Below, piece after piece: positions 12,701-27,300 of a DNA stretch of 64,000 nt. Numbering within the stretch: position 1 is the first letter of the stretch; each line of letters opens with the position of its first letter. The notes beneath the pieces were generated by a model that saw nothing but the letters and a program-made list of their open reading frames with translations, did not search any database and was not told the DNA's origin. Position numbers and translations under genes: made by a program. The stretch is from Bagarius yarrelli (lineage: Eukaryota; Chordata; Actinopteri; Siluriformes; Sisoridae), in the NCBI GenBank assembly GCA_005784505.1, contig VCAZ01000096.1:1748020-1812019 (forward strand). Direction: 5' to 3'.

Positions 12701-15700
12701 TAAAACAGATGCCCCGCTGGGTCTGAACGGCATTGTACAGACATGGCTGAGGCTATGTCTTACCACGCTGCCCCTGGGAGTTCTGGAGCTAGTATGCCAG
12801 GACAGGTTTATTAGTTAATAGAGTCCACCTGTGTGTAATTTTGTCTCAGTATAAATACACCTTTTCTGTGAAGGCCTTAGTGGTTTGTTGGAGGAAACTA
12901 GTGAACAAACAGCATCATGAAGTCCAAAAAACTCACCAGACAGGTCAGTGATAAAAGTTGTGGAGAAGTTTAAATCAGGGTTAATTTATAAAAAATATTC
13001 TAAGCTTTGAACTTCTCAAGGAGCACTGTTCAATACAACCCCCCCAAAATGGAAAAAGTATGCCACAACAGCAAACCTAACAAGAAATGGCCATCCACAT
13101 AAACTGACAGACTGAGCAAGAAGTGCACTGGTCAGAGAAGCAGTCAAGAGGCCCATGGTCACTCTGGAGAGGCTGCTGAAATCCACAGCTCAGGTTGGAA
13201 AATCTGTAATCAAATCATTTACTCCACAAATATAGCCTTTATGGAAGAGTGAAAGCCATTGTTGAAAGAATGACATAAGAAGTCCTGTTTGCAGTTTGTC
13301 ACAAGCCATGTAGGAGACACAGCAAACATGTGGATAAAAGTGCTCTGGTCAAAAGAGACCAAGGTTTTTGGTCTAAATACAAAGTGCGATGTATGGCAGA
13401 AAAGTAAGTAACACTGCTCATCACCCTGAACACACCATTTTTTTCGGCACGGACAGGGAAGCTGGTCATGTATGAAGCTAAATACCAGGCAATCTTTGAA
13501 GAAAACCTGTTGGAGGCTGCAAAAGAAATTCACCTTCCAGCAAGACAATGACCCTAAACATACAACTAGAGCTACAATGGAACGGTTTGGATTAAAGAAC
13601 ATTCATGTTTTAGAATGGTCTAGTTAAACTTCAGACCTAAATTCCATTGAGCATCTGTGGAAAGAAAGAAAGGAAAAATTGCTGTTTACAGATGCTCCCC
13701 ATTCAATCTGTCTGCGCTTGAGCTACTTTTCAAAGAAGAATGGGCAAAGATTTTAGTCTTTATATGTGCAGAGCTGGTAAAGACATACCCCAAAAGACTT
13801 GCATTTGTAATTGTAAGATTTTTATTTGCTTAAAATGAAAAAAAAAAACATATATTAAAACAAAATAAAATTTTAATAAAAAATACATTTAAGTTTGTGG
13901 TTGTAAGGTGAAAAAAATGTTAAAACGTTCAAGGGATATGAATAGTTTTTCAAGGCCTTGTAGTACATCCACAGGAGAAAGTCAGATCAGTTGTAGGTCT
14001 TAGTGTGCCACCTTAATAGTTGCTAATTGTACAGTGATCTTAAAGGATAAGACTCAGTGGTAAAGTATTGAAATGATGGTGACGGTAAGTGAATTAAAGA
14101 GGTTACAATGCTATTTGCACAATATTGTTGGTAATTTGCACATTTCACTTTTGTATAGCACCAAGGGTCCTGGAAAAACGTTATTTTATTTCACTGTGTA
14201 CTGCATTCTGCTATATATGGTTGAAATGACAATAAAGCTTCTTGAACTTGAACTTGAGTTGTGAAAGTACTAATGCGAATTGATGCGAAGTGGTGAGTAA
14301 AGTGGATCAGTTAATTTGGCAAAATCTGGGTTTTGCCCAGGAGTCTAGACTGCAGAGGAGGAATTCTGCCAAATTCATGTGGTGGGACGTTTTGCCAAGA
14401 CGTCTATTAGTGTTCTCATGCAAGGTTTCTAAGCGGAGTGGCAATGTTTAAAGCCGAGGTACCTGGGGAAGGTTGAGTGTTCTGTGTTACATGCGTGTGT
14501 TAAATGTGATAAGATGCAGTATATGAATTATCGGTCACTCAGTGGTGTTATATCAATTATCAATCACTTATGTAATATGACAAAAATCAATGAAGTAATA
14601 TAAAATATAATAAAGAGAAACAAACAAAAAAGAGCGGTAAGTAAAAGAAATGGTGTATGATAGATGTTTAACGAGTATACCCCAGTGGATATTGTTAAAA
14701 TTATATAAAAAAAAGCGATAGAAAAATGGTGGAATAAACAAGTGTTTCATTGGCTGACCACAGGAATCTTCAAATATAGAAATATGTGAAAAAGTAAAAC
14801 TCATGATACAGTGTTGTAGTGAGATAGGGAAAAAAAATAGTGACAAAACACAAAATAAATTGAACAATAAAACCATTGATGGTTTGAAACAGAAGACATA
14901 GAAGGAGAGGAAGAGAAAATGACAAAAGAAAGTAGGCATATAAAAGTTGTGGCCAACATCAAAGACATATTCGGAGCAAGAGCCCGCCAGTCTGTACCCA
15001 CTGGTAAAACCAAAAGAGATTGGCACTAAAGAAATAAACATGCAAATATCGTTGTGTGTGCTAGTAGGAATAGTTCTGTGGTAAAAAAAACAAACAAAAA
15101 AAATAGCAAGCCATAAAACAAGAAGATACAGACAATGCTGACAGCAAATGGTGCAGAGACTACAGCTTGGTGGTGAGAGCAGCTAAAACAGTTATTAGCG
15201 CAGGAGCCGATGCCTCAGAAGTGTGGCAAGTTGTAAAATTGTTCATCAACTCTGATGTGCACCAAGAAAGCAGAGACTGGTGGAAAGCATATGACACAGT
15301 ACTAAAACTAGTGACAACATACCTGGGAACAAACAAATAATAGACTATAGAAGGCCGTAGGAGATGTGAAAGCAATACTAAACCAGAAGTGCAAATAGTA
15401 GTACTGTGTATCTACTACTGTAGTATCTACTACAAATTAAGAAAGAAATGATAGCAAGCACACAGAGCACCCGGCATAAAAAAAAAATGACAAAGCAGAA
15501 AAACATGACATTGTAACATAAAGTATGATAAAGAAGGGGAAGATGATGAACACGCAGAGTTATAGACAGAGCACAAAGAGGGTCAAAAATATCAAGTTGT
15601 CAACTAGTGAGATAGTGAGCGGCCAACAAGGAGTGGTGCTCAGAGTAATACTGCCACCTGAAATTTTATGCCAAGAACCAAGAACAGGACTCAATTTTGA

Positions 15701-18700
15701 CACGGTTAACATGATAGCAACACAAGTAGTGGTTAAAAATTGGATGAAGGGCAGAAAACCTAAGACAATAACGCAGATAATCCAGAATGTTAATACGCAA
15801 ACACTCGGATCATCAAAGACAAACAAACATAACATAATGGGGCCGGAAAAGGAAAAAGCATCAGCAAAAGTACCCGAGATTTTCAGGGCAAAACACACAA
15901 CAGATATACGGGTACTTACTACTTTGGCGCACAACAGGAACTGAGCGTAAAATAGCACCGAAACACATACAGTCAATCAGCAAAGCCCAAAACAGAAAAC
16001 AGTAAAACAAATGTTGTACGTGTCAGTGTGTACAGACGAAGCACACACAGCATTTGAGTCACTGAAAAAATCGCACTAGAAACAGCCCCAGCGCTAGCGA
16101 GTCCAAACTACAGCGAGTTGTTTCAACTATAGGTGTCTAAAAAAAGGGGTTTGCATCGGCGGTGGTAACCAAAAAAAAAAAGTTTAAGTAAACAACAGAT
16201 CGTGTACTACTGTATTGCAGTGAATAATGTGGAAAAGAGTATGCCATTATGTTATCGAGCAATAGCTCCCGCAGCGATGATAACAACAGAACACTCAGTT
16301 ACCTCATATACATGTGCTACAAGCGCTGTTAACTGACCAAAGGTACATGATAAACAACCTTATATGAAGTAAGATAAGATAAGATAAGATAAGATAAGAT
16401 AAGATAATCTTTATTGATCCCATTAAATTGTTACGGTGGCTCAGATACAAAAACAATTACGTGCAGAGTAGGAAAATAGAAAAAATGTGCAATAGAAAAG
16501 TGCAAATTGTGAGAAATAAAAACAATTACGATAAACATTTTTAAAAATCTAAAAGTATTTACAGTTAGTTATGTGCATCTGTAGTTAGACTGTTGAGTTG
16601 TACAGTCCAAAAGCGGTGGGTATTAAAGACCTGCGGAACCGCTCCTTCCTACACGGAGGGTGTAATGGTCTGCTACTGAAGGAGCTGCTCATAGCCTCCA
16701 CTGCCTTATGCAGTGGATGAGAGGCATTGTCTATGATGGATGTCAGCTTAACCAACATCCTCCTCTCACCCACCTTCTCCACAGAGTTCAGTGGACAGCC
16801 CAGGAGAGAACTGGCCCTCCTGACCACTTTGTTGAGTCTCTTTCTGTCCCGGTCCATGCTGCCTGCTCCCCAGCAGACCACAGCGTAGTGGATAGCAGAG
16901 GCTACCACAGAGTCATAAAAAGTCCTTAAGAGAGGCCTGCCCACTCCAAAGGACCTCAGTCTCCTCAGAAGGTGGAGGCGACTTTGGCCCTTCTTGTACA
17001 GGGCATTGGTGTTATGAGTCCAGTCCAGTTTATTGTTAAGGTGAATGGAGCCCATATAAGAGGCTAAGCGTGTGTTCTTTGTAGATGAATCCTGCTACAA
17101 AACAAGTGACGGCAATAAAGCCGGCAAAAAAGAGGTTGCAGTAAAAATCAATTGTAATTGATGGTCACCGTATTTAGCAATAATGATAAACAAATGATTA
17201 GGAACATATGAGTTGCATGTATGCATGTAAACCAGTACTTTTTAGACATCTTATGATGGACTTTGTATACATGGTGGAGAGAAAAGAGAGTAAGCGGTAC
17301 TTGCTGGTTGCAGAGGACAGGTTCAAAAGGTGGGTTGAAGCACAAGCATCAGACAAAAGGGATGCTAAAGCAGTAGCAAATTTTTTGTGTAAAGTGATCC
17401 CTAAACTTGGAATACCAAAACAACTGAGTTCAGACAATGGAGTACATTTTGTAAATGAATTAGTAACAACAATCGCCAAAGCATTATGCATAAAACGTCG
17501 CATGGGATGTGTTTTATCAATCCCCAATCTCAGCAAAGAAGGAGTAAACAAACGAAGACACGCCTTTGGTGGAACCAGGCAATTACATCTACATAAAGGT
17601 GTTTAAAATTAGAAACTGAAAAAAAAAACTGTGAAGAAAAGGGTCATTCAATGTAGTAGCTGCAACGGAAGTACTGCAGTCAAAGTAGAAGGAAAAGAGC
17701 ACTGATATCACAAAAAATAATGGATATGGCTGTATCAGATGTAAAAGCAATATTAAACCAGAAGTGCAAATAGCAGTACTGTGCAAATGCAGATAAATAT
17801 GTAAGTATGTACATTAATAAATAAGGCTATGTGAGTATGTGCAAAAAGGATTGTGTCCAAGAAGCAAATGTAATTCAGTATACAAAGCTGCAACAAAGAA
17901 AAAAAGAAGCACAAAGCACAGCTAGAATAGCTGACACGATCCAGGGAAGAGCAGCAAGAAAAAAAGCCTGAAAACACAGAAACCAACCCAAATATGAAGC
18001 TACACAGCAAAGCCAAAACAAAATGCTGTTGTGCTGTCCCAGCACCCTGCACAAGATCCTACGTTCCAGGTGGAGATCAAAAACGGACTGGAAACCTAGT
18101 TTTTGATTGATAATGGAGCAACATATACTAGCATAGGGAAGAAAGGCTCCAATATTTAATTGGTGGGCAGGATTAATGCGAATGGGTATCAGGTATTGGT
18201 AATACTTGTAATAGGTGTTGGTGGTGTTTTGTGGTTTGCCTGTGATTTGTAATAGACAAAACAATGCAAACAGTGTTTGGACAGCATGCGATGATGCAAG
18301 CCTTGGATCCAGATGCCCTGCTTGTGAAAGACATGGGGCAGAGGCCTACAGACACTGTCTAATAAAAAACAAAACACTAAAAAATAGAGTCTTTCACTTG
18401 AGTGTAAATGTATTTAATGCAGGTGAAGATTGGTGCAAAGAAAAAGAACCTACCTGCAGAAGCAAGAATGTCACATGTTTTTAAATGAATGTATTCTGTT
18501 TATTTCATGAAAAGTAACATGTAATGCTGCTGTCGCGCCAAAAGGCGGGCAGAGTTGGAATTTTTCCCTCCGTGAAAGTCATATAGTTGGTTGGTTAACT
18601 ATTATTGTGGGAAGGCGGCTTTCTTTAGGCCTGTGAACATTTTTAGACTACAGTAAAAAGAATTACTCAACTATTCTCAATCCACGACTCGAGACTCTTT

Positions 18701-21700
18701 TTACCATTTGGCACTGAAATCAGAGGTCAACTCACGACTAAGCCTAAGGGGCTGAATTTGATAGGAAATGCCCTAAGCAGTGGGACCAATGGAAATTAGG
18801 GAAAGAAAACAAAAGTAGAATATAATAGAAATTAAATAAGAGAGAACAGAGTCATGGAGAACAAAATGAGAAGGGTATAAAAAAATATGGATTTTGGAAA
18901 ACTGTGTTCTCAAGTGCCTGACTAACTGATTCAGAGCTTTAAATGTTATGCTGAACTCTGCTATTAGGTCATAATTTTTTAAAGATTTATCTGCTGCTGG
19001 ATTTGGCTAGCAGAAAATAACGCTAATAAGTTTTTCATTGCCTAAAATCTCAGATTTTTTCTAATGGTGTATTATTTTTAGTAAAAGTATGTTATTATGT
19101 TTAATATTTAGTCTAATTGGACAGGAACAAGCAGAAACTGTCACTTTAGGGAGGGGCTCAGATGACATTTTTGACAATATGTAACCTGGAGACATTTTCT
19201 ATACTTCTGTGTTTTAATTCAAGACCCATTTGTTTGTATTTGTACATTTAAATTTTTAAAATCAGTAATCACTTTTTCTAACTTTTCATCATTTATATCC
19301 AAACAACCTGCAAAACAAAACTGTTTGTGTTCCTTCTTACCTAGGAATGTAACAGTAAATATAAGGGTTTTTGTCCTGGATATCTGTCTTCATTCTATCT
19401 GTCTGCATTAGGGTTTACATTTTTGAACATTAAAAATGTTTTGTTACTCCTAGATAACTGCATTAATATTTTTTCTCAAGGTAAATTGTATATAAAGTAT
19501 ATGTAAAATAATTATTACCAGTTGGGCCTGTGTGAGAAAGCGTTTCCACCATAAGTACTTGTGCATGGAGGGAATGGTGGACAAGCCGTAGTATGAATAC
19601 ATTAGCACATGAATGAAGCTATTTAGTGTGGGTCCGAAGAAACCTGCACACAAACCATGAAGAACATCAGCCAGGACAATACCATCTTCGTAGATCATGT
19701 TCTTTAATTTAAGTAACTCTTTCTAACTGCCTGTTTATTGTGCCTGCAGACAGTTTTCAGAAATAAATTGATTAAGAATATACTTTATTGGGAAGACTGA
19801 TACACCTGGAATTTGTGCAGTCATCCAATCAGATCATGTGGCAGCCACTCATGCTACTGTGTTAAAATACGTCTTGGTTACGTATGGTGAACCTCCTTCC
19901 CTAATTGGGGGAACAGAGATGATGACACTAGAGGTCACGTTTGGGAGCCCAAATTACCTCTGAAGTACTTTAAAAGGCCAATGAAATTGGACGAGCAGAA
20001 TTTGCATAGCCTGTCACGCACCGAACTTCTGGGTATAAATAGAGCGGTCGCGATACTGCTCATCGTTCTGACCTGAGGAGCTAAAGATGACTTCCCTGGG
20101 ATGGCCCGGTGCAGTGGCATATGGGACACAACGTCTTCGTTGCCTCCATTAGGGAATTTCACTGATCTGCCCAATAAAGTGTGATGGTATGCCAAAATGG
20201 CAGCCAAATACACCTTAATAGTAAAAGTGGAAAGGTGTCCTTCGAACCCTGCTTACAGGAAGAAGAGTATTGACTTTATTTGAGAATCAGGTCTTGTTGT
20301 CCGAACGGACCAACACATGCTTGCCCTTAATTATGGGCAGAAACCTCTTCAAGGCCAACAACACTGCCAACAACGCTAGGCAATTGATATGCCAATGCAG
20401 TCGTAGGCCTGACCACACCCCAGCGCCCCAGCCTGTGGCAGACACATCTGGGCTGCTGTGCCAGGGGCCTGGACTCCCGTCTCATGGGCACTTCTGCCCG
20501 TAGTAACCCGGCGTCCCCCCCAGGGCTAACAGAACCACTCAGGCTAAAGTTGCAAAATGCTCACACATTTCAGCATTGCCTGGGCTCTCTTGGGAGAGAT
20601 GTCATTGTGACTGAGTCCAGGTGAATACAGAAAAAAAAACACTCTGCACAGGGGAAATTCTGCTCTTTTCCAGTCTTTCCCATCTTGAACAGGAACCTGA
20701 CGGGCCTGTCGACGGGCCTGTCGACTGGAGGAGGCGACACTAGCCTCTGTTTGATTTTCACCGCAGAGAATTGCTGGAAGAATTCTTCCACAGTGTCCCC
20801 GATGAGACCACCTGGTGAGGGCATCGAAAAAGCGAAATTTCTCTAATTCCGGCATATCAGCCAGGTTCAGCCACAGGTGGTGGTCCTGGACCACCTACAT
20901 GGCCATCGCCCTGCCCAGAGCCTGCACTGTGCCCTTTATAGCCCAGACGGCGTAGTAGACATGGAGCACTGGGTTAGGCCCTCCCTCGTGCATCTCTTTC
21001 AACAACTGAGCCCGGTAGACCTTCCAAGGAACTTACATGCCTTGGAAGGGACCCTTGGACGCCCCTCCAAGTGGCGACTGACTGAGGGCACAATAGCACT
21101 GAAACAGCTCTCTCCACCTAAGGGATTTCCTTGTGCCCCCGCACTGGTCCCCTCTCGAGGGAGGTGAGAGCCGGGGTTCCAACACCCTGGGACCTTGCCG
21201 AAAATGGTTCGTTACACATTTTTGTTAGAACCTTTTGTACTTCCCGGAAAAAAAGAACTAGGGGCAGGTGCGGCTTAAAGTCCCGACCGACGTCCACAAA
21301 CAAATTGCTCAGCCTTGACTGACCTGCACGTTGCCAGGGAACGCTTGGGAGGCCTGCTGAAAAGGAACCGGCATGACCACCGCCACCCTAACCCCAGCCG
21401 TCGCTATCAGGGAGAGACCACTGATCTTTATTTATACCCGGAAGTCCAGGGCGTGACCAACTAAGCAAATTCTGCTCGTTCAATTTTATTGAGCTTTTCA
21501 AAATATGTCACAGGTAATTCGGGCTCCCAAACGTGACCCCCATTGTCGTCACTCGATACATCGTCGGAGTTAACGATAGATAGGAAACTTACTATGCCCA
21601 CATGGGATCCAGTTTAAGACACACCACCAGATGTTAAACATGGATGCATGGTGATACACATGCAAAAAAGTGATCTGATTGTTCTTCTTTCTTAGTATGA

Positions 21701-24335
21701 AAAAGATAGTATCTAGAAACTCAATCAGCTTCGAGAAGTAGTACCACCACAACACTTTCGCTACCTGCCAAGACAAAAAGTCATTTACAGTAACAGAATA
21801 TTTTTTTCACCTTAATTTTATTTATTGTACAAAACTGTAAAACTTAATAAGCTGAATTACATTAAAAAGTGGTTTGTAGTGTTTCTTACTTACCCTTATA
21901 TCACCCTTCCCTGCATCAAACAAACCTTGACATTTCAATTTGTACCCAGCAAACCAGGTTGCTAAAATAAGCTGTCAAATTCACAAACACACATTTAAAA
22001 ACTAAATTATGTCATGCAGTTTTTCTCATTTTAGCTCTTTAGTTGTAATTTTCATTGCATCTTTGTAAATGTTCTATCTTATGCATTCTATAATCTTTGT
22101 AGAAAATTAATTTTAAGAGATACTTATAAATTTGCCTAACTATTCTTGGTGGGGACTATGAATTGAAGTAATTATCAATGTAGCCATATGGTGTCCCTAC
22201 ACCTCCAAAACACAGTCTACATCGAAAATAAACCACCTTTTCTCAATTACAATTATTTAAATAATCCTCAAGCAAAAATTTAAATAAGATCTCTTTAAAA
22301 TATTAAAGCTGACATTAAATGTAACTTTTCACAACTATCATTTTTGTCTTGCTTTTATTTTTATTTTTCTTATTATTTTTTTCTTATCCATATTTCTTCC
22401 TCTTACCTCCACAAGCATGTAGAATGATAGCAGAGTGACACCAAAGTTGTACAATAATAATACATTCTTTAAAGAGTAAGCCATCTTGTTCTTCATGTAC
22501 TTTGGTCCAAAGTAGACTATCAAGAGGTAGATGAAGGTGAGGACCAGGGTGGGTGTGCAGGAATCCAGCAGCAGCCAACCTCGTACTCTTGGATCTATCA
22601 TTGAACACACACAAAGATTGTAGTCCAAACACAGTTCAGTTTAAATAATAGAAATATTAATGACAATTCTTTTCTTTTTGCTATACACTAAAAGCATGAA
22701 TTCAATAAAAATATTTGGGTGACAACAGTTAAGAATTTCAGAATGTATTTTCTGATATTAATTATAGTAGAGTTGACCAATTTATGCTAGTCGTAACATA
22801 AATAGGCCTTTCCTATTTGGTTGCATATCCATTGAATGTTATATCACTATTAAGCCAGCAACCCACACCACCAAAGAGTTCATTCCTATTTTGTGGGGCT
22901 CTTCCAGTAATGGGGGTGGCCATCCTATGTGTCTGGGCCACATACTGCTCTGCCCAGGAGCCTGATCCGAAGCCAGCTGAAGACCCCAAGCTTAATGCCA
23001 CGCCAGGGGAGGCTTACGCCTTATGAGTATTTATAATTTAAATTCAAAACAGGCGCAAGGGGTTCATGCTATTTTTGAAACAAATTATAAAGCAGTCACA
23101 TGGTTGTGGGCAAAAATTTAACTTCAAACATCACTGATCATGTGTTTATAGCAAGAAGAATCAGTGCTTTACAGTAGGATTTTTTTCATAAGCCCTTTTC
23201 CAATATCCACACTACACCCGAAGGTCTTCCAGTAAGGGTGCACATGTTTATAAGGGTGATATGTGTGAAAAGGTACAAGTGCGCTGACATGCAGAATTGA
23301 AAAGGTCACCCATCGGTGTCAAAATTCATTCAAAAATTTTGATGCCGGTACTGGTCTATGTTGTCAAGCCTTTCCTAAAAGTTTCGATGAATTCTGGGTA
23401 ATATCCTTAAGCGAAGTCTGACTGGACCCACACTTGCAGAATGTGTGTACAATAGACAGGGCAGAGAGGCTCACCAGCAAACTGGGACACACTATGCACT
23501 TACACCCCTCAGCAGAAAGTGCATTAAAGGGCATATATTAAATGGCATAAGGGTGTAAGTGGGGGTATTAGGACAGGCCCATACATGTTTCGAAGTCTCC
23601 TCGCAATCAAGCCAGCCGGCACTTTAAAATGCATGGTCAAGCTAGCTGCCACGTTATTTCGTAGTTGTTACATACACTGATTATTATGGCAAAAACATCA
23701 GTAAACTAATCTTGTAATATTACGCTGAACGTGGTTTCATATACATCTCTGCAGTTTCACAACAGATTAGACACTTTTTTTCACAGTGTCAACTACACCG
23801 TTTTATAACGGTGTATTTGTATTTGTATTCCAAAATAAAAGTTAACCAAAACTTGTACATACGCTGTTTTGTCTATACATTCAATAACCCATACAAAACA
23901 AATTCTTCGATTCCACAGACTAGATGGAGAGTATAACTTCTTACAGTGTCAATTACAGAGTATCAGGGCTCTCTGATGTTGCATTCTAAAATAAGAGCCC
24001 CGCAAATCTTTCACATAAGATGTTTTTCTCTATACATTCAATAATCAAAAAAGAAAATTCTTAGTTTCCACAGACCAGTTTCACCTCAAATGGAGAGTAC
24101 ACCTTATAGTGTCAAATACAAGGATTTAGGACTGATGTTGTTTCCAAAGAGACACCCAAATCTCTTACATAACTATAAAAAAGGAAAATCCTGGTTTCCT
24201 ATAACACATACAAAACCAAATTCTTTGGTTCCACAGACCAGTTTCACCTCAGATGGAAAGTACACCTTCTTACAGTGTCAAACTACATTGTTTTAGGACT
24301 TTCTGATGTTGTATTCCAAAATACACCTACAGTTC

Positions 24336-24382
<47 letters not shown>

Positions 24383-27300
24383 ATCAGACAGTCCTGAAAC
24401 AGTGTAGTTGTCACTATGTTTTTATGAGCACAAATAATGTGATTATTTTTAATAATTACAATGTTTACATAAGGTTCAGGTTGTGCATTTCGTTCTGGTG
24501 GCTGCCCTGGTGACATCAAGCATTTTCTTAAAAGCCCAAGAAGTCTTATAGTGTACAAGGATTGCAATCGAATTTACTATTGTCTCTTTTGAGACTGTTG
24601 TCATCAATAATATTTCACCGACACTGTGTCAATCCCTGTGACTGCTTTTTTAGTTACGGCACCTTCTACATGCAAGTTGCTTGTAGCCGAACTGCTAATA
24701 TCATTAGCACTGTACACTGCAGCCAAGTTCTGAACTAAGGCTTTTTCTATTAGCACATAGGGATACATAAAACAATTTCATGGTAATAATATATTCCAAT
24801 AAGATATTTATTTAAGTAAGTAGTTATTCCAATAAATCGTCAAAAATAGCATTATATATTTAAAAACTTAAATACTTCTGAACTGAAAAGGACTTCACCT
24901 TATTTCATATTTTTTTCTTTTTTGGGGCCTATACTAAATATACTACATAAATAAAATATGCACATGGATTTACCTTAATATGACAATAAATTCTACTGTG
25001 TCACATCTCAACGTTGTGTGGACAACATTATTAATATAAACTTACATCAATCAACATATTTTTACAGGTATAAAATAAATATCACTGAAATAACAGGAGA
25101 AATACTCAATATAATAATATAAATATGTAAACACTTGTTTTTTAGTTCCAGCATTTCCCTCAGTCTCTCATGTGGGCTCAAGGCTTAAGGGCAGACAAAA
25201 TTTTTCATTCTGAGATATTGGTGCTTAACAGATCCAGAGCACTACTGACAAATGCCATTTCTATACCCCACATTTTCATAGTGACTCCCCCATGCCTAAA
25301 AATGACATACAACATAATCACCCAACTATATTTGTGAAAAAATGCAAAAGCATTGAGGTATATTTTTCCTTTTTATGAGATAGCCCGAAAGGAAAGGGCG
25401 GTGATACATTTGTGAAATCAGGCTTGTGGTTTTGCGAGCCCTAGTTTTGCTCAGGCTCAAGCATTCTGCATGCGTGTTAGCCACACCTATTCATATACAT
25501 GTCAGGGCATACGCTGAATAAAAAAATCTATTAAGGTTGACAATTTTTTTCTGCGGTAATGGTATATACCGTTATATGTCATACCCTTAAATCGCAGTGG
25601 AATAGATCCGGTACCAGTCGGTTGATCCATGTAAAACAGGTCTGAAGTCCTGAATGTCGTTCTGGTAATTAATTCTGCCCCTGAAATCACGGAGCTTGTG
25701 TTCTGGCTAGATGGTGGCTAACATAATTCCAAATTAAAGAGCACAGAGTGTACCCTCAGTGTCTTTCTGATTCCAGGCTTATCCTGAAGCCAGCTTGTTT
25801 CCCTTGTGACCAACATTTTGGGCTTTAGCATTTGTTATATCTCAGGATTGTACTTTGTTACCAATTAGAATCTCCCTGGTTCCCAAGTCAAACAGGTTGG
25901 TACATTTTTGCGTGGACTTATTTTAACTTAAGCAGTTTAAATTTTGACACAAGACTTAACCAAATAGGGATATTGGTAGATTTTCTTGATTTCAATACCC
26001 CATTTTAAAATGGCCCTTTTTAAACAGTTTAATTTAAAAAACAATATTATGAAGATTCTTCAACTTTTATACATGTAGTCCACATGATTGCTGGTGCCAG
26101 CTTAGATACGGTCTGTCCCAAGAGCCTTGGGATTGGTGGGACTCACAGCGAACCAAAGTATGTGCAACTAGTTGGGTTAAATTATGGCATCTGGAATGGA
26201 CCAAAAATAGGAAGGACAATAGATGAATATTTGCAGGTGGGCTTTCGGCCAGATATGTGATTTGTGCGTAGAAAGTAGGGTTTAAGTTGCAGAACAAACA
26301 GCTAATGGCCTAAATAATGTGGTGAGAGCATGTGGTGGCGAGAACCTGGTCAAGCTTCGACTTTGGATGGAAAGAATAGTAGAAAAACCATATGTTAAAA
26401 CATGATGTTTCTAACCTTATTAATGTAACTTAATAACTTGCATCTTTTTGAGATTTTAGTGAGTGACTGCCATAATTATAGAGAGGGGGAAAGTAAAGTC
26501 CAACACGTACAAACACACAGTAAAAATGATCTAAATAAAGCAAATTCTGAAAGTTTTGTTTAATTTTGTTGTTTTAAGTGCACCAAGAACACAGACTGAA
26601 AAAAATTGATCCAATTAATAATCTTCCTGTCTTCCTCACTAACTATACACACCTGGGTTCTATAAATAAATGGTTCATTATTATTTGTTTTCATTATCTA
26701 CATAAACAGTCACTAGAATTTAAAGATCAAAGGTCATAAAGTGAGTGGAAATGCAGGTATAAAAATTAAAGACATATGAAATTAAATAAACAAACCTCTT
26801 TCTCCAAACAGTTTATCCACAGCAGAGTTTAACCATGTGTCAATGGCAAAGACATAGTTCTGAAATGCAGAAAAATTTGAAAAAATTTGATATGCTATTT
26901 TGGATTTTAAATAAAAAAAAACATGATGACCAACTTTCTTTACTGATCACACAATGCTTATCTTTAACTCAATATACTGTAGTTTTATGTCAGTGATTTA
27001 GAGGGCTTTTTAATTGTAAATGTTTAATTTTGATTAAAAACATATTTTTAAAAAACTGAGGTGAAAAGACCTGTGAGAAACCTTTATAATATAGTGTTGT
27101 ATACTGTTGTCTTGACCATTTAAATTTCTTAAGACATACTTTATTTTCTGTCAATATTTTATGTCTAAGGTCCATAAGTAGAATATGCTTACACTTAAAG
27201 TCTGCACATTTATTTTACAGGCAACTGCCTGCCTCTTTCCATTTCCTGCAAATCAATTTTACGTCAGATATCTGACAAAATCCTGATCTTTTAAAAATCT

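Larger units (their letters stand above)
14900..18710 (+). mobile_element. Degraded endogenous retrovirus, plus orientation
   Basis: Broken remains of a gamma/epsilon-like retrovirus. In order they are Gag-like sequence (15190-15340, a W-----D-V motif region), the end of reverse transcriptase (16020-16170), RNase H (16190-16360 and 17066-17160), integrase (17208-17700), then protease-like (18050-18165) and Env transmembrane-like (18180-18250) pieces. Stops and frameshifts are frequent throughout. An L2-type LINE interrupts RNase H. Protease lying after integrase shows that two pieces are juxtaposed. The copy cannot encode functional proteins. Confidence 0.8.

Noticed and set aside
14568..15041. 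157-codon minus-strand frame
   Set aside because: It is Phe/Leu-rich translation of A-rich plus-strand DNA with no motif.
15560..15976. Minus-strand frame of 138 codons in the ERV
   Set aside because: It is a hydrophobic shadow of the plus-strand retroviral frame and lacks any domain.
16708..16929. Plus-strand open frame of 73 codons
   Set aside because: It is the antisense shadow of the LINE reverse transcriptase on the minus strand.
17208..17606. Functional integrase-like host gene
   Set aside because: It is surrounded by frameshifted retroviral sequence and has no complete domain.
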